From Steroidobacter sp. (GTDB taxonomy: Bacteria; Pseudomonadota; Gammaproteobacteria; Steroidobacterales; Steroidobacteraceae), in the NCBI GenBank assembly GCA_025929585.1, contig JAICPY010000034.1:1-37557 (forward strand): a DNA stretch of 37,557 nt, in the 5' to 3' direction. The translations under genes were made by a program, and so were the position numbers. The stretch's first letter is position 1. Every line of letters begins with the position of its first letter. Positions 18,701 through 24,017 of the stretch are shown in pieces. The notes under the pieces were generated by a model. It was not told the DNA's origin. It made no database searches and was given only the letters and a program-made list of their open reading frames with translations.

Positions 18701-18866
18701 TAATAGCATCGGCATCGTGCTCGTAACAGGTATGATCGTCGGTACGCTGTTCACACTGTTCGTCGTTCCAGTGTTCTACTCGTTCATCGCGGCGGATCAC
18801 AGCCGCGTCGAACAAGAACAGGAGCTCGAAGGCCCAAAGGACGAGCCGGTAGCGAACCCAGTCTGA
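15783..18866 (+). CDS. RND family efflux pump, inner-membrane transporter (AcrB/MexF-like)
   Basis: This 1027-residue HAE1-type resistance-nodulation-division transporter is a proton-driven trimer that captures drugs, solvents or other amphiphiles from the periplasm. It has twelve helices in two halves, each with a large periplasmic loop after its first helix. The proton-relay aspartates are D402 and D403 in helix 4 (VGLVVDDAIVVVENVERH). The N-terminus FTDLFIKHPVLAIVVNL and the C-terminal LIAKNGILIVEFAN and GIVLVTGMIVGTLFTLFVVP are typical. It forms a pump with the two preceding genes. The substrate is unknown. The stop lies in a 14-base tandem duplication. Confidence 0.95.
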   Translation: MRAFTDLFIKHPVLAIVVNLVIVLVGVRALSTLPVQQFPSVESSSVIITTVYTGASAESVRGFLTTPIERAVSAISGVDYIESTSRPGVSTITVRLKLNHDSTAALAEVTARLQQVRSELPAEAEPPVVDVQRADRPYATFYLGFTSPNRDVPELTDWLSRTLQPQLSTLEGVQRVSFEGSQPLAMRVWIDPERLAARNLSPGDVHAALLRNNYLAAVGQTKGNLVQVNLLANTDLRAVEEFENLIVTDRDGAIVRLSDVASVELGSEEAAMVAKYNDQQSVYLGVWPLPGSNELEVAEHLKDEMKRIEATLPSDIEMRLVWDGTMFMRDALTEITKTLAETVLIVGIVVFLFMGSIRTALVPLVAMPVSLVGAALVMLAFGFSLNLLTILAIVLSVGLVVDDAIVVVENVERHVREGKSRIEAALVGARELRGPIIAMTITLATVYTPIAFQGGLTGSLFLEFAITLAAAVVVSGFVALTLSPVMSSRFVHPQGKEGRLTAFVNRAFDAVSRAYSRGLDRALGMRWSIVAVAVLVTLAAWPLYMYSRQELAPVEDQSHISLFFEASPDSSLAATHRNSLEVVKAIRAFPETEFMWSLTAAWGGFGGLVAKDWKERDRSTEELFGEVYGAVSQVPGLRVFPRLDPPLPTPGQFDVELVVQNEGSIEELLETTQAVLAAGWQSGKFMYVDTDLKIDLPQAQVIIDRERLADLGLDLATAGRELGTLLGGAYVNRFNYFDRSYKVIPQIGEKDRADLGPLLDLKIKTPEGDLVPVSTFTRIETTTSPRTLNRFQQRNSARIYGGVMPGVTKEEGLKILEQAAAAAQGPGGNMDYAGESRQIRQEGTALTTTLAFAVVLIYLVLAAQFHSFRDPLIVLLGSVPLAISGALMFTFLDLTTINIYSQVGLITLVGLIAKNGILIVEFANTLQERGLDKLAALREASRTRLRPVLMTSAATVFGHFPLVLVSGPGAEARNSIGIVLVTGMIVGTLFTLFVVPVFYSFIAADHSRVEQEQELEGPKDEPVANPV

Positions 18867-18890
18867 TGCGATAGAACTGATGCGATAGAA
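18863..18890. repeat. 14-base tandem duplication over the RND pump stop codon
   Basis: CTGATGCGATAGAA occurs twice in direct succession. The first copy contains the TGA stop (18864-18866) of the pump gene. The unit is twice seven bases, in keeping with the seven-base spacing of other repeats here, though the sequence is unrelated. Confidence 0.85.
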
Positions 18891-18963
18891 GCACAGGACG
18901 AGCGCAACGAACGGACGATCAGCTCAAGACTATTGGCCCATGACAATGCTCAGAGAGATAAAC

Positions 18964-19377
18964 ATGGACCGCCCGCGCGTGCCTCTGGAAAGAAAGATTC
19001 TGACTGCGCTCGTTCTCTACGCGAGCGCAAGCTTCTTCCATCACGCTCACAACGCGGCATTCCTTTCGGTGTATCCCAATATGCCGGAAGGTTTGTCGAT
19101 CCTCGGCGTCTACGCCGCTTGGGCGGTTGTAAGTCTGATCGGCTTGGCAGGCTATGGGCTCTGGCGCGCCGGATATCGCGGGCCAGCGCTGTTGACGCTG
19201 GCAGTGTATGGCGCGAGTGGCTTGGATGGGCTCGCTCACTATGTGGTCGCCGAATTCTCCGCGCATACGTTCTTGATGCATGTTTCCATACTATTCGAAG
19301 CGCTCACGGGCGTGATGCTCATCGTCGCGTGTGGATGGAGCGCATTCAAGACAAACGCAGCTACGTCGCCCGACTGA
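18964..19377 (+). CDS. Small four-helix membrane protein, unknown function
   Basis: I do not recognise this protein by name. From the ATG at 18964 it has 137 residues with four likely helices: LTALVLYASASFF, GVYAAWAVVSLIGLAGYGLW, ALLTLAVYGASGL, and ILFEALTGVMLIVACGW. Histidines cluster near the membrane (FFHHAHN, LAHYVV, FLMH). GAGAGA about 6 bases upstream supports this start over two ATGs at 18940 and 18946. It follows the RND pump on the same strand by about 100 bases but has no known link to it. His-rich small membrane proteins can bind metal or haem, but nothing here proves that. Confidence 0.7.
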   Translation: MDRPRVPLERKILTALVLYASASFFHHAHNAAFLSVYPNMPEGLSILGVYAAWAVVSLIGLAGYGLWRAGYRGPALLTLAVYGASGLDGLAHYVVAEFSAHTFLMHVSILFEALTGVMLIVACGWSAFKTNAATSPD

Positions 19378-19381
19378 CAAC

Positions 19382-19395
19382 GTGATGTAGATCAC
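19382..19395. promoter_or_regulatory. CRP/Clp-like site GTGAT-GTAG-ATCAC
   Basis: The palindrome has GTGA and TCAC half-sites separated by 6 bases, the core of the CRP/Clp/FNR-superfamily consensus. It lies 155 bases upstream of the MFS gene and just after the preceding gene. The outer T and A of the full TGTGA-N6-TCACA are missing (C and T here), so binding is plausible but unproven. Confidence 0.4.
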
Positions 19396-19549
19396 TCACT
19401 GCCGGGCCTTCGGCATCTGTCTTAAAGCCACCAATCGGGCTCGTACTCGAGTCGCTTTCTTCGTTAACACCTGATCAGTCGATAGCTTCATCGCCCGCGG
19501 GCAGCGCCATGGCACAATGCGCCTCTCCAATAGCTAAGAAGAAAGATCG

Positions 19550-20845
19550 ATGGGGAGCAAGAATCGGGCTCAGAGGGGAAACTCGGTACGGCGGGTGTTG
19601 TTCGCAAGTTTGATCGGCACCACGATCGAATTCTTCGATTTCTATATCTATGCGACGGCGGCGGTGCTCGTCTTTCCGACACTGTTCTTTCCTGCGAGCG
19701 ATCCGACATCGGCAACGTTGCAGTCGTTCGCCACGTTTGCGCTCGCGTTCTTTGCGCGTCCTTTAGGGTCCGCGTTGTTCGGGCATTTTGGCGATCGCAT
19801 CGGTCGAAAGGCAACGCTGGTAGCGGCGCTTCTGACAATGGGACTGTCTACCGTGTTGATCGGCTTGCTGCCTACATACGCCTCGATCGGCGTGATGGCG
19901 CCAGTACTGTTGGCGATCTGCAGACTTGGCCAAGGACTTGGCCTTGGCGGGGAGTGGGGCGGTGCAGTGCTACTTGCGACCGAGCACGCGCCGGAAGGCA
20001 AGCGCGCGTGGTATGGCATGTTTCCGCAACTGGGCGCGCCGATCGGCTTCATCTGTTCGACTGGCATTTTCGTGTTGCTCACTGAATGGCTGACCGATGC
20101 GGAATTCATGGCATGGGGCTGGCGAGTACCGTTTCTTGCGAGCACCTTGCTGGTGTTCGTAGGCTTGTACGTGCGGCTTCGATTGGAAGAAACGCCCGCG
20201 TTCCTAAAAGCTATCAATAATAACGAGCGCGTCCGGCTACCGATGGTTGCGGTGATCCGAGATCATTTGAGGATTCTGCTACTCGGCACGTTTGCGGCGA
20301 CAGCCACGTTTGTCATCTTTTATCTGATGACAGTGTTCACGTTGAGCTGGGCTGTTTCATCTCTCGGCTTTCAGCGCCAAGAATTCTTGATTCTGCAGAT
20401 CGTCGGCGTGCTGTTCTTCGGGATTACGATCCCGATATCGGCTTGGATTGCAGATCGTCGCGGCCGGTTGCCGATGCTGATAGCAGCTACGATCGGGATC
20501 ATCCTATTCGGACTGACATTTGAACCGCTGTTCGGCTCGGACAGCCGGCTGAGCGCGGTTGCCTTCCTTTCAATCGGGCTCGGACTGATGGGCTTCACTT
20601 ACGGTCCGCTTGGTACGGCATTATCGGAGCTCTTTCCGACGGCCGTTCGCTACACAGGCTCCTCTGTCTCATTCAATCTCGCCGGGATCGTGGGCGCTTC
20701 GCTCGCGCCTTACATCGCTACATGGCTCGCGAGGACATACGGAATCGCATTCGTTGGCTACTACTTGTCACTGGCAGGTGTGGTAACGCTGCTCGCCTTA
20801 ATCGCGATCAGAAGGGAAGAGGGCAGGAAGAGACTAATCACATAG
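19550..20845 (+). CDS. MFS transporter, metabolite:H+ symporter (MHS) family
   Basis: This 431-residue, twelve-helix proton symporter is of the MHS family (relatives ShiA, ProP, KgtP, CitA), which imports organic acids or compatible solutes. Signatures are FASLIGTTIEFFDFYIYATAA (helix 1), FGHFGDRIGRKATL (loop 2-3 motif), CRLGQGLGLGGEWGGAVLLA (helix 4), and RLRLEETPAF before the central loop. Another family block, LSELFPTAVRYTGSS, sits near helix 10. The substrate is not predictable from these motifs. A GAAAGA-type ribosome site precedes the ATG. A CRP-like palindrome lies upstream. The gene is convergent with the anchor-H gene across a repeat island. Confidence 0.92.
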   Translation: MGSKNRAQRGNSVRRVLFASLIGTTIEFFDFYIYATAAVLVFPTLFFPASDPTSATLQSFATFALAFFARPLGSALFGHFGDRIGRKATLVAALLTMGLSTVLIGLLPTYASIGVMAPVLLAICRLGQGLGLGGEWGGAVLLATEHAPEGKRAWYGMFPQLGAPIGFICSTGIFVLLTEWLTDAEFMAWGWRVPFLASTLLVFVGLYVRLRLEETPAFLKAINNNERVRLPMVAVIRDHLRILLLGTFAATATFVIFYLMTVFTLSWAVSSLGFQRQEFLILQIVGVLFFGITIPISAWIADRRGRLPMLIAATIGIILFGLTFEPLFGSDSRLSAVAFLSIGLGLMGFTYGPLGTALSELFPTAVRYTGSSVSFNLAGIVGASLAPYIATWLARTYGIAFVGYYLSLAGVVTLLALIAIRREEGRKRLIT

Positions 20846-21110
20846 AACACACGAGGAACATAGATTTCTCCGCAAGATCAGCCTAACCAGAGCGTGACAA
20901 GAAGGTTTCTCGCTGAGAACGCAAAGAGCGCAAAGGTAAGAGGAAGAGGATGTGGACTTAGCTCCAGGAAGCCGAGCGCTGTGCCAAAGAAACCGTCATC
21001 AAGGATTTCTCGCAGCGGCACGGTGGTGAGGAGATCTGATCAGGATCGAGAAGAAAATATCTCGCAGAGACGCGGAGCCCGCAGAGAAAGAGATGGGATT
21101 CCCTCCCTCG

Positions 21111-21218
21111 TTTACGGGGAGGTTAGGGAGGGGGCAGCAAGCGAACGCGTTATCGCGAACGAAGCCGCTAGCAAAAAAAACCAACGAAGAGGCCCCCTAC
21201 CTAACCTTCCCCCGTAAA
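21111..21218. repeat. Long inverted repeat within the repeat island
   Basis: The left arm 21111-21134 begins TTTACGGGGAGGTTAG and is followed by a run of G. The right arm 21193-21218 is its near-perfect reverse complement, ending CCCCCGTAAA. The 58-base spacer contains eight A in a row. Such a structure could be a non-autonomous mobile repeat (MITE/REP-like). Confidence 0.8.
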
Positions 21219-21228
21219 CGGGGGAAGG
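21205..21228. terminator. Perfect 10-bp hairpin with TAAA loop
   Basis: CCTTCCCCCG (21205-21214) pairs exactly with CGGGGGAAGG (21219-21228) across TAAA. It lies between the convergent MFS and anchor-H genes and could stop transcription from either side, although no T-run follows. Confidence 0.45.
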
Positions 21229-21340
21229 AACCGGAGGCGACCCACTACGCTGATAGCCGCCGGAGTGAGGGAGATGAAGATTCCCTCCCCCATCTTCTAG
21301 AGATCTTCTATCCCTCCGCGGGCCCTGCGCCTCCGCGAGA

Positions 21341-22564
21341 TCATTTCTTGCGGCGCTGCCTCGCTCCTGATGCACCTCTGAACTCCGTCACGTTCCTTCT
21401 GGCCATCCCCAACAACAGCAGCATCCACAGCATCCCCATTGCGCCACCGCCGCCGCTCTCGTTCGAGCTCGCGTTACCGCCGTTGCCAGTGCTGGGCGGG
21501 TTTGGGCGCACATCGCGGGATTGGTCCTCGAGCGGAATCTGGGCGAGCTCCGCTCGCTCGCTTCCCGCGGATGCGACCAACAATCCATTGGCGGATTCAT
21601 ACAGGTCGATCTGCACGTCGTAGAAAGAAGTCGGATAGCCGCTTAGCCAGTCGACTGTGAAGCTATAGACATCAGCCTCGCCGCTGGCATCGACGAGAAA
21701 ATCCTCGGAAGTATGTTCTTCGATCCACGTGCCGCCTTCAGCACGTACCCACACGTTTGCGTAGACGAAGGTCCCATCCACATTGGCGTCCGGGTCGAAC
21801 TCGATGCGGAACTGAGAGTAGTGGCCGTCATCATCGTCATCGATGAGCAAGGTCGTGGCGACATCATCGATGTCGTATCCGGGCAGCTCAACGGGGATGT
21901 CCAAATCGGCTTCCTCCAGCGGAAGGTAAGACAACGCGCCACTGTCGTAAGGACCAAGGCTCGCTACGATGCCGCTGTAACCGACTTCGTACAGGTCGAT
22001 GAGAACTTCGTATTCCGCCGTGGCGAAGCCTTCATCGAGCGTCGTTGTGACGTAGTAATCATCCGAGTTCGACTGACCGTCGACCCAGAAGTCATCCGTC
22101 TCGTGATAGAGCTGCCACGCGGTGGTACCGAGTCGGCGTAGATAAAGCTGCGCATATACGAGTGCATCGCCGACGTTGGAATCCGCATCGAACCGAATTC
22201 GGAATTCGCTGAAGAAGCCGTCTTCGTCGCGATCGGTTATCAACAAGCTGGCGGCGTCATAGAAGTAAAAGTAGTCAGCTCTTACAGACTTCGATACTTG
22301 CGGTGCGCGCAGTGGTTTAGTGGCACTGGAGGCTTTCGCATTTTTCGCATTCTTTGGGCCGTGACTCGTACCGTTTGGCTGCGATCCTTTAGCGAGGCCG
22401 GTGATCGAGGAAGCTCGCTCGGAATGCCCGACGTAGTTGGACACTCGAGCTTCATTCGGCGTGGCCGATTGAATTGAGGACACAGGGCCTTCTGCAGCTT
22501 GAGCACTCAAGTGGCTCAGGCACGCAAGGAGCATTGAGCATCCGCATAAGATCCTGCTATTCAT
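21341..22564 (-). CDS. Choice-of-anchor-H family surface protein with GlyGly-CTERM-like tail
   Basis: This 407-residue exported protein begins with a signal peptide (1 to about 24) and a low-complexity linker (25-95). Two homologous domains of about 120 residues follow (about 97-220 and 228-348), each with DADSN/DPDAN acid loops, a YAQLYLRR/YANVWVRA strand and an IDLYE motif. After a Gly/Asn/Ser linker, SGGGGAMGMLWMLLLLGMARR (about 370-390) resembles a GlyGly-CTERM sorting signal, cut by rhombosortase in type II secretion surface anchoring. Unusually, 17 more residues follow the RR. The ATG at 22564 has GGGG upstream and is better than the GTG at 22573. The function of the domain is unknown. 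Confidence 0.8.
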   Translation of the reverse strand: MNSRILCGCSMLLACLSHLSAQAAEGPVSSIQSATPNEARVSNYVGHSERASSITGLAKGSQPNGTSHGPKNAKNAKASSATKPLRAPQVSKSVRADYFYFYDAASLLITDRDEDGFFSEFRIRFDADSNVGDALVYAQLYLRRLGTTAWQLYHETDDFWVDGQSNSDDYYVTTTLDEGFATAEYEVLIDLYEVGYSGIVASLGPYDSGALSYLPLEEADLDIPVELPGYDIDDVATTLLIDDDDDGHYSQFRIEFDPDANVDGTFVYANVWVRAEGGTWIEEHTSEDFLVDASGEADVYSFTVDWLSGYPTSFYDVQIDLYESANGLLVASAGSERAELAQIPLEDQSRDVRPNPPSTGNGGNASSNESGGGGAMGMLWMLLLLGMARRNVTEFRGASGARQRRKK

Positions 22565-22884
22565 CGTTGACACCCCAACATAACTTGCACGGTGTCATTC
22601 CAACGCCTACGGGCTTAATGCATGCTGAACTTGAAGTAGTCGTTGGAGGCCGCGTTCCAACGCGCGATCCTGTCCGTACGCTGAACGAAACTCATGAGAC
22701 TGTGTGGAACGGCATGCGTCCGGTTCGAACCGGCGAGTGTGTAGCCTTGGTTACCGGCCTGGTATCTTTGCCTTGCACAAATTCACCTCCACGCAGTGGA
22801 TCGTGGGCGGGAAGTTTCCTATGCTGATGGCGGCGAACGGACACATTCAGTAGCGAATCTTCGAAAGCGATTGCGAGGTTTAGC
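22565..22884. promoter_or_regulatory. Divergent promoter region with several palindromes
   Basis: This 320-base gap separates the anchor-H gene (minus) from the dienelactone hydrolase gene (plus). TTCCAACGC occurs at 22598-22606 and 22655-22663. The inverse CGTTGGA at 22641-22647 forms a 7-bp hairpin with TCCAACG at 22656-22662. An overlapping palindrome CGCGTT-CC-AACGCG lies at 22651-22664, and a perfect CCGGTTCGAACCGG at 22720-22733. These look like regulator sites or alternative hairpins. I see no gene. Confidence 0.5.
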
Positions 22885-23766
22885 ATGTCAAACAAAATCG
22901 ATCCCCGCGTAGCGCAGCTCTATGACCAGTACTGCCATGGCGCAATAGACCGCAGAGAGTTCATGCGTCGTTGTGCGGCATTGAGCATCGGGGGAATGTC
23001 GGCACTCACGATGGCGACGAGCATGCTGCCGCAATATGCGAAGGCGCAGACCATTTCGTTTACCGATGAGCGAATCACGCCGCGGTACGTGGAATACCCT
23101 TCGCCCGGAGGCACATCGGGAACGATGAAAGGCTATCTGGTGCAGCCGAAAGGCCAAGGACCATTTCCTGCCGTACTCGTGATTCACGAAAATCGCGGTT
23201 TGAATCCTCACATCGAAGATGTCGCTCGGCGCGCCGCGGTTGCCGGATTCCTCGCTTTGGCGCCCGATGGGCTGGCGCCTGTCGGTGGCTATCCCGGCAA
23301 TGACGACGAGGGACGAGAGATGCAAGGCAAGCTCGATCAGCCGAAACTTCGCCAAGACATGGTCAACAGTGCGAAATATCTGAAGGCTCACGCCCTGTCG
23401 AACGGTCGCCTAGGCGCCGTAGGTTTCTGTTGGGGAGGGTCCGTGGTTGGGCATCTCGCCGTCACGCTAGGCGATGAGCTCGACGCTGGCGTTCCGTTCT
23501 ATGGTCCTGCACCTACGGCGGAAGAAGCGGGCAAGGTCAAATCACCGCTACTGATTCAGCTGGCCTCGAACGACGAACGCGTCAACGGTTCTTGGCCTGC
23601 TTTCGAAGCCGCGTTGAAGAACCACAAAGTCTCGTATACGACTCATGTCTACGTGAATACCAATCACGGCTTCCACAACAATTCCACTCCACGTTACGAC
23701 GAAGCTGCTGCGAAGCTGGCCTGGGAAAGAACGATCGCGTTCTTCAAGGAGCATTTGAAGGCGTGA
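22885..23766 (+). CDS. Dienelactone hydrolase family protein with Tat-like signal (YghX-like)
   Basis: This 293-residue alpha/beta-hydrolase is of the dienelactone hydrolase (carboxymethylenebutenolidase) family. The catalytic triad is visible: C182 in GFCWGG, D230 in LASNDERV, H261 in NTNHGF. E102 in VIHENRGL is the usual companion residue. Residues 1-20 are followed by DRREFMRRCAALSIGG and a hydrophobic stretch ending YAKAQ, a twin-arginine-like signal, so the enzyme is probably periplasmic. This N-terminus (KIDPRVAQLYDQYCHGAIDRR) is shared with YghX-like members, not with catechol-pathway enzymes. No aromatic degradation genes are nearby, so the natural ester or lactone substrate is unknown. 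Confidence 0.9.
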   Translation: MSNKIDPRVAQLYDQYCHGAIDRREFMRRCAALSIGGMSALTMATSMLPQYAKAQTISFTDERITPRYVEYPSPGGTSGTMKGYLVQPKGQGPFPAVLVIHENRGLNPHIEDVARRAAVAGFLALAPDGLAPVGGYPGNDDEGREMQGKLDQPKLRQDMVNSAKYLKAHALSNGRLGAVGFCWGGSVVGHLAVTLGDELDAGVPFYGPAPTAEEAGKVKSPLLIQLASNDERVNGSWPAFEAALKNHKVSYTTHVYVNTNHGFHNNSTPRYDEAAAKLAWERTIAFFKEHLKA

Positions 23767-23875
23767 GGCAACGGCGACGCGAGCGTGGCACGCGGCCGCT
23801 TCGGGATAGAGAGTCACCCGCCGCTACCCTTTCTCGCTAAACGGAGAGGCGCAGCCTTGGGACCTCTTCTGCATT

Positions 23876-23899
23876 CCCTCCCCTGCTTGCGGGGGAGGG
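23876..23899. terminator. GC-rich hairpin between convergent genes
   Basis: CCCTCCCC (23876-23883) pairs with GGGGAGGG (23892-23899) around an 8-base loop. It lies between the dienelactone hydrolase and glycogen phosphorylase genes, which converge. It belongs to the same CCCTCCC...GGGAGGG repeat type as in the 20846-21340 island, and ATTCCCTCCC is shared. No T-run follows. Confidence 0.5.
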
Positions 23900-24017
23900 T
23901 ATATCCATGAGGGTCCGCTTAGGCAAACTCATCTCAGAACGCTGACAAATACCTCGACGAAAAATCAGCGCGCTCGATCCTCATGCGCGCCGTGCCGCAC
24001 ATTCATCCGGCACCGCC

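Larger units (their letters stand above)
20846..21340. repeat. Intergenic repeat island, no gene
   Basis: This 495-base gap between convergent genes is built from at least two repeat families. One is a TTTCTCGCNGAGA-CGCAGAG type, with direct copies or remnants near 20866, 20904, 21004 and 21056 and an inverted copy at 21311-21346. The other is a CCCTCCC...GGGAGGG type (21097-21228, remnant near 21280). ACATAG motifs near 20840-20865 resemble a third. Frames reading through such sequence give typical artefacts (FLAENAKSAK, ISQRRGARRE) and are not genes. No transposase is present. Confidence 0.8.

Noticed and set aside
20894-21217. A 107-residue open frame reading FLAENAKSAKV... and ISQRRGARRER...
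   Set aside because: These are the usual translation products of widespread CGCAGAG-type intergenic repeats, with no ribosome site or domain; the DNA is a repeat island, not a gene.
21111-21228. A complete insertion sequence
   Set aside because: The inverted repeats enclose only about 60 bases and no transposase reading frame, so at most it is a non-autonomous element.
22720-22733. GGTTCGAACC as the T-arm of a tRNA
   Set aside because: The motif is within a perfect palindrome CCGGTTCGAACCGG, but T-stem pairs fail at the second position and no acceptor, D or anticodon stems can be drawn around it.
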